Source: Kaistia terrae (GTDB lineage: Bacteria; Pseudomonadota; Alphaproteobacteria; Rhizobiales; Kaistiaceae). Taken from it: a stretch of DNA of 64,000 nucleotides. Below the pieces are notes generated by a model, which was not told the origin of the DNA, did not search any database, and was given only the letters and a program-made list of their open reading frames with translations. The DNA lies in the NCBI RefSeq assembly GCF_026344005.1, contig NZ_JAPKNH010000001.1, positions 248,001 through 312,000 on the forward strand. Direction: 5' to 3'. Positions within the stretch are counted from its first letter, which is position 1; every line of letters begins with the position of its first letter. The position numbers and the translations under genes were made by a program. Below are positions 40,019 to 48,620 of the stretch, one piece after another.

Positions 40019-41236
40019 ATGCCGGTGAGCGATGTACTGACGGGCGAGGAAGCGCGGCGTATCGCGCTCGCCGCCCAGGGTTTTGGCAGTCGGCGCGATG
40101 CCGGCCTGTCGTCCTGGCGGCAGATAGCCCCGGCAATCGGCCGCATGGGCCTTCTGCAGATCGATTCCGTCAATGTGCTGGTGCGCTCGCACTACCTGCC
40201 GGTTTTTAGCCGGATCGGCGCCTATGACCGCGCCGCCCTCGACACCCGCGCCTTCGCCGGCGGCAAGAAGCGGGCGCTGTTCGAGTATTGGGCGCATGAA
40301 GCCTCGCTGCTGCCGCTCGACATGCATCCGCTGATGCGCTGGCGCATGCAGCGCGCCGCGGCTGGCGTTGGCATCTATTCCGGCATCGCCAAGTTCGCTT
40401 CCGAAAATAGGGATTATGTCCGCGCGGTCGTCGAGGAAGTCCGCCAGCGGGGGCCGATGGGGGCCAGCGAACTGGACGATCCCGGCACCCGCAGCGGCCC
40501 TTGGTGGGGCTGGCACAAGGGCAAGACGGCGCTCGAATACCTGTTTTGGGCTGGCGAGGTCACGACCGGCCACAGGCGCGGCTTCGAACGAATCTATGAC
40601 CTGCCGGAGCGCGTCATTCCGAGTGAGATCGGCGCCGTCGAAACGCCCGATGAGGCCGACGCCATCCGCGCGCTGACGCTGGCGGGCGCCAAGGCGCACG
40701 GCGTGGCGACCGAGACCGACATCCGCGACTATTTCCGCCTGCCGGTGGCCGAGGCGCGGATCGCGCTGCGCGAACTGGTCGAGGAAGGCGCGCTGCGGCC
40801 CGTGCGCGTCGAGGGCTGGCAACATCAGGCCTATCTTGCCGCCGACGCGGTCATGCCGGCGCGGGGAACCCCGACAGCGCTGCTATCGCCGTTCGATCCA
40901 CTCGTCTGGCACCGGCCGCGCACGGAGCGGATCTTCGATTTCCATTACCGGCTGGAGTTCTACACACCCGGTCACAAGCGCATCTTCGGCTATTTCGTGA
41001 TGCCGTTCCTGCATCGCGGTCGACTGGAGGCGCGGATCGATCTGAAAGCCGACCGGGCCGCGAACCGGCTGCGCGTTCTCGGTGTCTTCACGGAAGAGAC
41101 GGTGCGCAGGCCCGAGGCCATGTTGCCGGCCCTGGCCGAAGAACTGCGGCGCTTGGCCGGATGGCTGGAGTTGGGCGATATCCTTGTAGAAGCGCAGACT
41201 CCACTTGCGAATTTGCTAAAAGAGCAAATGACTTAG
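40019..41236 (+). CDS. YcaQ-like winged-helix protein (DNA crosslink repair glycosylase family)
   Basis: This 405-residue protein matches the YcaQ/AlkX family of winged-helix proteins (formerly DUF1006), some of which unhook interstrand DNA crosslinks. Visible features are EEARRIALAAQGF, LQIDSVNVLVRSHYLPVFSRIG, the ERIYDLPERVIP segment and the LLSPFDPLVWHRPRTERIFDF region typical of the family. The ATG at 40019 has a GGGG-rich leader; ATG 40001 is an alternative. It sits between two CHASE4-GGDEF-EAL genes without an obvious functional link. Confidence 0.85.
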   Translation: MPVSDVLTGEEARRIALAAQGFGSRRDAGLSSWRQIAPAIGRMGLLQIDSVNVLVRSHYLPVFSRIGAYDRAALDTRAFAGGKKRALFEYWAHEASLLPLDMHPLMRWRMQRAAAGVGIYSGIAKFASENRDYVRAVVEEVRQRGPMGASELDDPGTRSGPWWGWHKGKTALEYLFWAGEVTTGHRRGFERIYDLPERVIPSEIGAVETPDEADAIRALTLAGAKAHGVATETDIRDYFRLPVAEARIALRELVEEGALRPVRVEGWQHQAYLAADAVMPARGTPTALLSPFDPLVWHRPRTERIFDFHYRLEFYTPGHKRIFGYFVMPFLHRGRLEARIDLKADRAANRLRVLGVFTEETVRRPEAMLPALAEELRRLAGWLELGDILVEAQTPLANLLKEQMT

Positions 41237-41325
41237 CCACGCATTAAGTAATTTCGCGAGATCTTTGCGGAACGTGGAGCGATAGTTTGCACGTCGCCGT
41301 GGGAGATGATCTTGTCAGCGGTACC

Positions 41326-43500
41326 ATGAGCCTGCTCCAGCGATCCACCTTCCGATTTGCCCTGCGCGTCGCCTTGCCGGTACTGCTGGTGCTGGCGGCG
41401 TCGATCGCGTTCATGATTTTCTCGCTCGCCGAGATGGCGGGGGAAGTGGACCGGATCGACGGCGTCGCCAAGGAACGATCGGCCGGTGCCGCCGTGGATG
41501 CCTACCTGAAGCGCCTGCGCGAGATCCATGGCGATTATGCCGTCTGGGACGATGGCGCGGTCAAGCTGGCGGGTGAGATCGACAAAAGCTTCGCCGAAAG
41601 CAATTTCAAGGAAGGGACACGCTCCGGCGTGTTTTTCGACGCCGCCTATCTGCTGGATGAGAACGGCGAAAACGTCTTCGCGTTTCGGCGCGGCGGCGTG
41701 GCGTCGCGTGGGGCGCTGGAGGAATTCGGCTCACCGCTCCAGGCGATGATCCTGAGCCTTGCAGGTCGTCATGCTCCCTTCGATTCCAAGGTGGGCATGA
41801 TGAAGGATCGCTCGGGCAGCATCGCCGCGGTCGCCGTCGGTTCGATCTTTCCCGCAACCGAGTCGAAGCCAAGGCCCGTCGGCCAGCCGCGCCTGCTCGT
41901 GCTGGCCCATGTCCTCGATGAATTCACGATCCGCAAGATGGGCGAGGATTTCGTCATCGAGGGAATGTCCCTCAGCCTGGATCCGGAGATCGGCCATAGA
42001 GGGACCGTTCTGCTCGATCCGGGCAACAACTCGATCGGCGCCCTGACCTGGGCGCAGGGCAGCCGCGGCGGCGAGGCCTATTCCCGCGTTGCCCCGATGG
42101 CCTATCTCACGCTGACGGCCATCGGCCTGACGGTCCTGTTCCTGCTCGGGATCGGCTATTTCAACCTTGTCGCCGTGCGCCGACGGGAGCGCCAGGCCGT
42201 CCATGACGCCAATCACGACGGCCTCACCGGATTGCCCAATCGCGTTGCGCTGATCCGGACGCTGGAAGTCGCGGTGCGTCGTCCGCGTGCGCCGCCGCTG
42301 ACCGTGTTGTTTCTCGATCTCGACCGTTTCAAGGAGGTCAACGACTCCTACGGACACCAGATCGGCGATCGCCTGCTGCAACGGGTCGCGCTTGGGTTCG
42401 GGGCGATATGTTCGCGGTGGGGGCAACTGGCCCGTGTCGGCGGCGACGAATTCGCGCTGGTGCTCAACTCCGGCGCATCGGTCTCGGCGGCCGAGGATCT
42501 CGGCAACCGCCTCGTGAACTATCTGAACGGGCCGATCGTGATCGATGACCGGGTGATCTCCATCGGAACCAGCGTCGGCATCGCGGTTGCCGACGAGAAG
42601 GGGATCACGGCCGATGAGTTGCTGCGGCGCGCCGATGTCGCGATGTATCAGGCCAAGGAACTCGGCCGCAGCCGCGTCGCGTTCTATGACTGGTCGATAG
42701 ACGCCGAGAAGACCGATCGAAAGCGCCTGGCGAATGAACTGCGCGAGGCGCTGGAAGCCGACGCGCTGCATCTCGTGTACCAGCCGATTTTCGAGGCGCA
42801 GACGATGCGTCTGGCTCAGGTCGAGGCGCTGTTGCGCTGGACTCACGCCAGCCAGGGGCCGATTCCGCCTGATCTGTTCATATCCATAGCCGAGGAAAGC
42901 GGTCTGATGGATGCGGTCGGCGACTGGGTGCTACGCCATGCCTGTCGGGATGCGGTGCAGTGGCCGACGGTCCGGCTCGCCATCAACGTGTCGCCGGTGC
43001 AGTTTCGCAATCCGGGTTTCGACCGGGCCCTGGCAGGCATCCTGAGGGATTCGGGCCTGCCGGCGAGCCGTCTGGAAATCGAGATGACGGAGACCAATAT
43101 GGTCACCTTCCCGGAGCGCGCCCAGAACATCGTCGCTTCGCTGCGCGCCCTCGGCGTCAGCGTGGCGCTGGACGATTTTGGCACAGGCTATTCGTCGATT
43201 GGCTATCTTCGCCGCTTCTCATTCGACAAGCTGAAGATCGACCGGTCGCTCGTCCATGGCGTGTCCGTCGATCCGGAGACGCGCCGGCTCTGCGAGGCGA
43301 CCATCGCCCTCGGCCTCGCCCTTGATCTTGAAGTCACGGCCGAGGGAATCGAGTTCGAGGCGGATGCCGAAATCCTGCGCCAGGCCGGCTGTTCCTATCT
43401 GCAGGGCTTCGCCTTTGCCCGGCCGATGTCGGCGGCGGCGATCAAGGAACTGCTCGCCGCCGGCGCGACGCCGGCGGGCGCATCCTTGCACGAGGCTTGA
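41326..43500 (+). CDS. CHASE4-GGDEF-EAL cyclic-di-GMP signalling protein (second paralogue)
   Basis: This 724-residue protein has the same layout as the product of 37747-39957: a transmembrane helix (about 14-36), a periplasmic CHASE4-like domain (REIHGDYAVWDDGAVKLAG), a second helix near 258-278, GGDEF at 372-376 and EAL at Glu500 (VEALLRW) with EMTETNM, DDFGTGYSS and KIDRSLV. Both active-site motifs are intact. The sensor part is much less similar than the catalytic part, so it probably senses another signal. An in-frame TTG at 41287 is an alternative start. A perfect palindrome follows the stop. Confidence 0.92.
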   Translation: MSLLQRSTFRFALRVALPVLLVLAASIAFMIFSLAEMAGEVDRIDGVAKERSAGAAVDAYLKRLREIHGDYAVWDDGAVKLAGEIDKSFAESNFKEGTRSGVFFDAAYLLDENGENVFAFRRGGVASRGALEEFGSPLQAMILSLAGRHAPFDSKVGMMKDRSGSIAAVAVGSIFPATESKPRPVGQPRLLVLAHVLDEFTIRKMGEDFVIEGMSLSLDPEIGHRGTVLLDPGNNSIGALTWAQGSRGGEAYSRVAPMAYLTLTAIGLTVLFLLGIGYFNLVAVRRRERQAVHDANHDGLTGLPNRVALIRTLEVAVRRPRAPPLTVLFLDLDRFKEVNDSYGHQIGDRLLQRVALGFGAICSRWGQLARVGGDEFALVLNSGASVSAAEDLGNRLVNYLNGPIVIDDRVISIGTSVGIAVADEKGITADELLRRADVAMYQAKELGRSRVAFYDWSIDAEKTDRKRLANELREALEADALHLVYQPIFEAQTMRLAQVEALLRWTHASQGPIPPDLFISIAEESGLMDAVGDWVLRHACRDAVQWPTVRLAINVSPVQFRNPGFDRALAGILRDSGLPASRLEIEMTETNMVTFPERAQNIVASLRALGVSVALDDFGTGYSSIGYLRRFSFDKLKIDRSLVHGVSVDPETRRLCEATIALGLALDLEVTAEGIEFEADAEILRQAGCSYLQGFAFARPMSAAAIKELLAAGATPAGASLHEA

Positions 43501-43528
43501 TCGATCCGGCCGCCGGCGGCCGGATCGA
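43501..43528. terminator. Perfect 28-bp palindrome between convergent genes
   Basis: Immediately after the stop codon at 43498-43500 lies TCGATCCGGCCGCC and its exact reverse complement with no loop. It is in a 39-base gap between two convergent genes and is well placed as a two-way transcript end, although no T tract follows. Confidence 0.6.
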
Positions 43529-43539
43529 AATCCGGCGGA

Positions 43540-44184
43540 TCAGGCGAGCGTCTTGACGGCGGCGGCGATCGCTTTGCCGAGGGCAACCTGATCGGCCGGG
43601 TCGAGATGGATGCCGTCATAGGCACTGGAGCGGATGTGCTGGCCAGCGTCGAGGAACGCCGTGCCGTGCTCCTTGGCGATGGCGGCATAGAGCGTCGCGA
43701 ACTTCAGCGACTTGGCATGGCCGCCTTCCAGCATCGGCGTGTATTCCGGCTTCTCGCCCGTATGGTCGAGCATCGGGGCGGGCGCGACGACGAGGATTTT
43801 TGGCACGCCGGCATCGTTGCCGGCTTCGGCCTGCTTGACCAGCTTGATCAACTCGCCGACGCCCTTGGCGATATCTTCCGCCGGCACGTTGAACCGCGCC
43901 TTCAAATCATTGGTGCCGAGCATGATCACGACGACGTCGAGCGGGCGATGGCTGCGCAGGCAGGGCAGGAGGTAGGTCTTGCCGTTCATGTATTCGCCCT
44001 CGACCGGGTCCGAATGGACGGTCGAGCGACCCGGCAGCCCCTCTTCGATCACATGCCAGCCGGAGCCAAGCTCCGCCTGCGCGACACCGGGCCAGCGCTC
44101 TTCGCGCGTATAGCGCTCGTCGGGGCGGGGGACGGTTGCGGCGCCCCAGGTGTTGGAATCGCCATAGGCGAGAACGGTCTTCAT
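43540..44184 (-). CDS. SGNH/GDSL-type hydrolase (arylesterase-like)
   Basis: This 214-residue protein shows the four SGNH blocks: Ser in AYGDSNTWG, Gly in GLPGRST, Asn in MLGTNDLK and the Asp-x-x-His in DGIHLDPADQ. Such enzymes hydrolyse esters or acyl groups. No signal peptide is present, so it is probably cytoplasmic. The start at 44184 follows GGAGGAG; the open frame upstream of it lacks support. Confidence 0.9.
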   Translation of the reverse strand: MKTVLAYGDSNTWGAATVPRPDERYTREERWPGVAQAELGSGWHVIEEGLPGRSTVHSDPVEGEYMNGKTYLLPCLRSHRPLDVVVIMLGTNDLKARFNVPAEDIAKGVGELIKLVKQAEAGNDAGVPKILVVAPAPMLDHTGEKPEYTPMLEGGHAKSLKFATLYAAIAKEHGTAFLDAGQHIRSSAYDGIHLDPADQVALGKAIAAAVKTLA

Positions 44185-44344
44185 GGAAATGCGCTCCTCC
44201 GGGCGAATCTTCTTCGCCTCTCCGTCCCCGATCAAACATCAGTTTTCCAAATTCTCAACCCGGGGGCTTACGCGAATCCGCCCACCCTCTACGATCGGAC
44301 AGGGTGCTTCGGGACGGAGTGCTGCATGATGGAGAACCTTGAGA

Positions 44345-44929
44345 ATGCGGAAGCCTGCCGACACCGCCGTACCGATCCTGCCCGTGATCGCCGAGCGCTG
44401 GAGCCCGCGCGCCTTCGATCCCGACAAGACGCTTTCGGAGGCCGATCTGAAACCGCTCTTCGAGGCGGCGCGCTGGGCGCCTTCGTCAAGCAACTCGCAG
44501 CCCTGGCGCTTCGTCTATGCGTTTCGCGGCGAGCCATTCTTCGACACGCTGGTCGATTGCGCGGTCGAGGGCAACCAGCCCTGGGTCCGCCGCGTCTCGG
44601 TGCTGGCCTATGCCGTCGCCAAGCTGCATTCCAAGAGCGGTCGCTCGCTTTGGCATAACCGCCACGATACCGGCATCGCGCTTGGCTATCTGCTGCTGCA
44701 GGCAACCGCCAATGGTCTCGCCGTGCATCCGTTCGGCGGCTTCGAGAGCGACAAGGTGATCGCCGCAGCCAACGTACCGGAGGGTTTTGAACCCTGCACC
44801 GGTATCGGCATCGGCTTCCCCGGCGATCCCGATATCCTGCCCGAGCGCGACCGGTTGCGTGAACTGGAAGGGCGCGAGCGGCTTGCGGTCAGCGAATTCG
44901 CCTTTCACGGCAAATGGCCTTCGGTCTAA
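44345..44929 (+). CDS. Nitroreductase-family FMN oxidoreductase
   Basis: This 194-residue protein has the nitroreductase-family N-terminal motif (ERWSPRAFDPDKTLSE, then AARWAPSSSNSQPWRFV), which binds FMN phosphate, and a C-terminal GIGFPGDPD. These enzymes reduce nitro compounds, quinones or other electron acceptors with NAD(P)H. The ATG at 44345 is preferred to a TTG at 44339. It is divergent from the SGNH hydrolase gene. Confidence 0.88.
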   Translation: MRKPADTAVPILPVIAERWSPRAFDPDKTLSEADLKPLFEAARWAPSSSNSQPWRFVYAFRGEPFFDTLVDCAVEGNQPWVRRVSVLAYAVAKLHSKSGRSLWHNRHDTGIALGYLLLQATANGLAVHPFGGFESDKVIAAANVPEGFEPCTGIGIGFPGDPDILPERDRLRELEGRERLAVSEFAFHGKWPSV

Positions 44930-45304
44930 ACCGGCAAGTTGTCGACCGCTCCCTCCCGAGTGAGGGGGCGGTCAAGCTTGCCGATCCGAAGCAGGTGACG
45001 CAGCGGAATTTCTCGCCTTGGCTGTAAGTGCCAAATATATGTACCCGCCGTACGTATATATATTATTATAATTTTGAAAATAGAGCGACAAGGGACGGAA
45101 TTTCGTTGTGTCGTCGGCCGGGTCTGCGTCGCCGGATATTGCGGCAATTGTCCACATCGCCGAATTGACAAGCTGCGGAGCGCGGACGTTAATGGTCGCC
45201 GACTACGGGATGGAGGCTTCGATCTCTCCGGGTTGGCGGACATGCGGTTGGAGGGCCGCGCCAACCCAAGGGGATCGTTGGATGGGTCCTTGGGAGGAAC
45301 AAGC
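44930..45304. promoter_or_regulatory. Long upstream region of the CUT1 sugar operon
   Basis: The 375-base gap begins with a long imperfect hairpin (44932-44983, CCGCTCCCTC/GAGGGGGCGG core). It then holds the dyad TTGGC-N7-GCCAA (45018-45034), an AT-rich dyad around GTAC-CCGCC-GTAC (about 45036-45060), and a good sigma-70-like promoter: TTGACA 45165-45170, 17-base spacer, GTTAAT 45188-45193, about 110 bases before the start. GGAGG precedes the ATG. No regulator gene is adjacent. The upstream extension of the downstream reading frame to 45074 is not expected to be translated. Confidence 0.55.
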
Positions 45305-46597
45305 ATGAAGAACCGTTTTGGCGTGCCATTCGGCGCGGCTAGTCGACGAACTGTGCTCAAATCGCTGGCGGCCGGGGTCGGCGTCGCGGCTTTAGGGGGC
45401 GGGTGGACCGGGGCGGCGTTCGCCGAGGACCGGACCCTCACGATCAACACCAACATAAGCGGCGAGGGCCAGCGCAAGCTGATGGCCCAGTTCATCGAAG
45501 AGTTCACGAAAGAGACCGGCATCAAGGTCCAGCAGAACGCGATGGACCATGAAGGCTACAAGACGGCGATCCGCAATTTCCTCGTCGCCAATCCGCCGGA
45601 TGTCTGCCTGTGGTTCTCGGGCGATCGCATGCGCGCCTTCGTCAATCGCGGCCTGTTCGACGACATGTCGGATCTCTGGGCCAAGGAAGGCTGGGCCGAC
45701 AAGGTCGGCGCGCTGACGACGACGGTCACGGTCGACGGCAAGCAGTATGGTGTTCCGACCGGGGCCAGCTTCTGGGGCATCTGGGCGCGCAAGGACTATC
45801 TGGACAAGTATGCCGGCGGCAAGGCGCCCGCCACCTGGGACGAACTCGTCGCCTATGGCGACAAGATGGTCGCGGACGGCATTTCGCCCTTTGCCATCGG
45901 CACCAAGGATCTCTGGCCTTCGGCAGCGTGGTTCGACTATCTGAACCTGCGCATCAACGGCTACGACTTCCATATGCAGCTGATGGCCGGCGAGGCCTCC
46001 TATGAGGATCCGAAGCTCGATGCCGTCTTCGACAAGTGGCAGGAACTGATCGACAAGAAGTTCTTCATCCCGAACCACACGTCCTATGACTGGCAGGGCG
46101 CGGTGCCCTTCCTGCTGCAGGGCAAGGCCGGCATGTATCTGATGGGCCAGTTCCTGACCCGCAACATTCCCGCCGCCGACCTCGACAAATACACCTACCT
46201 GCAATTCCCGGTGATCGACGCGGCGGTGCCGACTGCCGAGGAATTCCCGGTCGATTCCATGCACATTCCGTCCGGCGCGAAGAACAAGGACCTGGCCCGC
46301 CAGTTCATCACCTTCTTCTACCAGCCGCAGCGGCTGGCGCTCTGGGTCGAGCCGGAAGGCAATATTCCGACCCGATCGGACGTGCCGGTGCTGAAGAAGG
46401 ACTGGCTGCTGGAGAAGGGCCAGGAAATCCTCAAATCGGCAAAGTCGGCCTCGCAGTACTACGACCGCGATACCGACCCCGACATGGCGCAGATCGGCAT
46501 GAACGGCTTCCAGCAATTCATGGCGGATCCCAACAGCCGCAAGGCCGTCCAGGCCCGGCTCGAGCAGGCACGCAAGCGCATCTACAAGAAGAGTTGA
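45305..46597 (+). CDS. Sugar ABC transporter substrate-binding protein, CUT1 type
   Basis: This 430-residue protein has a twin-arginine-like signal (SRRTVLKSLAAG, residues 13-24; cleavage after AAFA near residue 40), then the extracellular solute-binding family 1 fold (IEEFTKETGIKVQQNAM; GKAGMYLMGQF). It captures an unknown carbohydrate for the two permeases downstream. A perfect 14-bp hairpin after its stop probably stabilises its mRNA relative to the permease part. The apparent Tat signal implies that it folds in the cytoplasm before export, unusual but known for some rhizobial binding proteins. Confidence 0.92.
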   Translation: MKNRFGVPFGAASRRTVLKSLAAGVGVAALGGGWTGAAFAEDRTLTINTNISGEGQRKLMAQFIEEFTKETGIKVQQNAMDHEGYKTAIRNFLVANPPDVCLWFSGDRMRAFVNRGLFDDMSDLWAKEGWADKVGALTTTVTVDGKQYGVPTGASFWGIWARKDYLDKYAGGKAPATWDELVAYGDKMVADGISPFAIGTKDLWPSAAWFDYLNLRINGYDFHMQLMAGEASYEDPKLDAVFDKWQELIDKKFFIPNHTSYDWQGAVPFLLQGKAGMYLMGQFLTRNIPAADLDKYTYLQFPVIDAAVPTAEEFPVDSMHIPSGAKNKDLARQFITFFYQPQRLALWVEPEGNIPTRSDVPVLKKDWLLEKGQEILKSAKSASQYYDRDTDPDMAQIGMNGFQQFMADPNSRKAVQARLEQARKRIYKKS

Positions 46598-46605
46598 GGC
46601 GGGGC

Positions 46606-46640
46606 GATCCACCGGCGCGGCCTATTCGCGCCGGTGGATC
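46606..46640 (+). other. Stem-loop between binding protein and permease genes
   Basis: GATCCACCGGCGCG (46606-46619) pairs perfectly with 46627-46640 around a 7-base loop, 8 bases after the stop codon and without a T tract. In ABC operons such a structure commonly lets the binding protein be made in excess. Another weaker inverted repeat (TTCGGATG...GATCCGAA) spans about 46657-46754 in the same gap. Confidence 0.65.
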
Positions 46641-46773
46641 TTCGCTCGGGCTTCGGATGCGCGATCCCCCTGCGCCTCGTGGCTCCGAGCCGGCGCGCCT
46701 CGGGACTTCGCTCGATTCTCGCATCGAGTGTCCGGCCGGGGTGGCGATCCGAAATGACCGGATGGAATGACGG

Positions 46774-47703
46774 ATGACAGATGTTTTGCGTGCATCGGCG
46801 ACGCCAAATTCGCGACCGGGTTCCTTGTGGCGACGGCATCGGGAATGGCTGACGCCGGTGCTGCTTCTTGCTCCCGGCCTGATCCTTTTCCTGCTGATCA
46901 TCGTCATCCCGACGCTGCAGAGCTTTCGCCTGAGCCTGTATGAATGGGATGGCATCGGCCCGAAAACCTGGGTCGGCCTCGGCAACTACACAGAACTGTT
47001 CGCCGACCCGCAATTTCTCACCAGTCTCAAGAACAACGTCATCTGGCTGGTGCTGTTCCTGATCGCGCCGGTGGGCGGGCTGGTTCTGGCCTTGCTGGTC
47101 AACCAGAAGATCAAGGGAATCCGGCTGGCCAAGTCGCTGTTCTTCATGCCGCTGGTGCTGGCGCCGGTGACGGTCGGCGTCGTTTATTCGTGGTTCTACG
47201 ATCCGACCTTCGGCATGATGGCGCTGATCTTCAACGTCTTCGGCGCAACCGCGCCGGCGATCCTTTCGGATCCCGATCTGGTGACGTTCGGCATCGTTGC
47301 CGCTGCCCTCTGGCCGCAGGTCGCCTTCTGCATGGTGCTGTTCCTCGCCGGTCTCAATAATCTGGACGAGGATGTGCTGGGCGCCGGCCGCGTCGATGGC
47401 GCCAAGGGCTTTCCGATGTTCTGGCATGTCGTGCTGCCGCAATTGCGCGCGGCGAGCTTCATCGCCCTGACCGTGACGGTGATCGGCGCGCTGCGCAGCT
47501 TCGACCTGATCGCGATCATGACGCAGGGCGGTCCCTATGGCTCGTCCTCCGTGCTCGCCTACCAGATGTACGAGCAGGCGATCTTCTCCTATCGGATGGG
47601 CTATGCGGCGGCGATCGCCACGGTGCTGTTCGGCGTCATGGCGGTGTTCATCGTCTTCTATCTGAGCCGCGTCATGCGGGCTGAAGCGAGGCGCGAACGA
47701 TGA
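46774..47703 (+). CDS. Sugar ABC transporter permease 1 (MalF/UgpA type)
   Basis: This 309-residue protein has six transmembrane helices and the ATPase-contact EAA-type loop near its C-terminal half (GAGRVDGAKGFPMFWHVVLPQL). It forms half of the CUT1 channel. The stop overlaps the start of the second permease (ATGA). Confidence 0.93.
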   Translation: MTDVLRASATPNSRPGSLWRRHREWLTPVLLLAPGLILFLLIIVIPTLQSFRLSLYEWDGIGPKTWVGLGNYTELFADPQFLTSLKNNVIWLVLFLIAPVGGLVLALLVNQKIKGIRLAKSLFFMPLVLAPVTVGVVYSWFYDPTFGMMALIFNVFGATAPAILSDPDLVTFGIVAAALWPQVAFCMVLFLAGLNNLDEDVLGAGRVDGAKGFPMFWHVVLPQLRAASFIALTVTVIGALRSFDLIAIMTQGGPYGSSSVLAYQMYEQAIFSYRMGYAAAIATVLFGVMAVFIVFYLSRVMRAEARRER

Positions 47704-48554
47704 GCTATCCGTTCCCCGTCCAGCAGGCGCGGCCCGCCGTCCGCGCGCTCTATCCTGTCGCCATCGTCGTGGTGCTGGCGCTGTGGCTGTTGCCGCTCGT
47801 CGCCATTACCATCACCTCGATCCGCTCGGCCGAGGATTTGATGGTCGGCAACTATTGGGGCTGGCCCAAGAGCTTCGATCTGCTGGAGAATTACCAGGCG
47901 GTCTTCACCCAGACGGCGATGGCGCGGTTCTTCTTCAATTCGCTGGTGATCACGCTTCCGACCGTGTTTTTCGTCCTGATCCTATCGACCATGATGGGCT
48001 TCGTGCTGGCGCGCTATCGCTTCCGCGGCAACATGCTTCTGTTCGCGCTGCTGATCGGCGGCAACTTCATCCCGCACCAGATCCTGATGATCCCGGTGCG
48101 CGATTTCATGCTAACGATCGGCCTCTACGACACGCCCTATGCGCTGATCCTGTTCCACACCGTGTTCCAGACCGGCTTTGCCACGCTGTTCATGCGCAAT
48201 TTCATCGCCGATCTGCCGCCCGAACTGTTCGAGGCGGCGAAAGTCGAGGGTTCCTCGCCCTGGCAGGTGCTCTGGCACATCGTGACCCCGCTGGTTCGCC
48301 CGGCGCTCGCGGCGCTCGGCGTGCTGATCTTCACCTTTGTCTGGAACGACTATTTCTGGGCGCTGGTGCTGACCCAGGCCGATACGGTCCGCCCTGTCAC
48401 CGCAGGCCTCGCCACTTTGCGTGGACAATACGTCACCGCCTGGAACATCATCGCAGCCGCGACCGTCCTGGTGGCGATTCCGCCTGTCCTGATGTTCTTC
48501 CTGATGCAACGCCACTTTGTCGCCGGCCTGACCATGGGTGCGGTCAAAGGGTAG
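47700..48554 (+). CDS. Sugar ABC transporter permease 2 (MalG/UgpE type)
   Basis: This 284-residue protein has six transmembrane helices, the EAA-type loop (FEAAKVEGSSPWQVLWHIVTPLVRP) and the GxxxR-x-F/MalG-like segment YRFRGNMLLFALL. It overlaps the first permease gene by 4 bases. No ATP-binding subunit follows; the next gene is an oxidoreductase fusion, so the ATPase must be encoded elsewhere. Confidence 0.93.
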   Translation: MSYPFPVQQARPAVRALYPVAIVVVLALWLLPLVAITITSIRSAEDLMVGNYWGWPKSFDLLENYQAVFTQTAMARFFFNSLVITLPTVFFVLILSTMMGFVLARYRFRGNMLLFALLIGGNFIPHQILMIPVRDFMLTIGLYDTPYALILFHTVFQTGFATLFMRNFIADLPPELFEAAKVEGSSPWQVLWHIVTPLVRPALAALGVLIFTFVWNDYFWALVLTQADTVRPVTAGLATLRGQYVTAWNIIAAATVLVAIPPVLMFFLMQRHFVAGLTMGAVKG

Positions 48555-48620
48555 CGGCGTGTTCCTTCTCTCCAAGGTTTCGGCGGTTTTGCCGAACGCA
48601 GTGCAACGAAAGAGACTGAT

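Noticed and set aside
45074-45304. N-terminal extension of the CUT1 binding protein
   Set aside because: It precedes a good GGAGG-ATG and a typical signal peptide and contains the likely promoter, so it is leader DNA.
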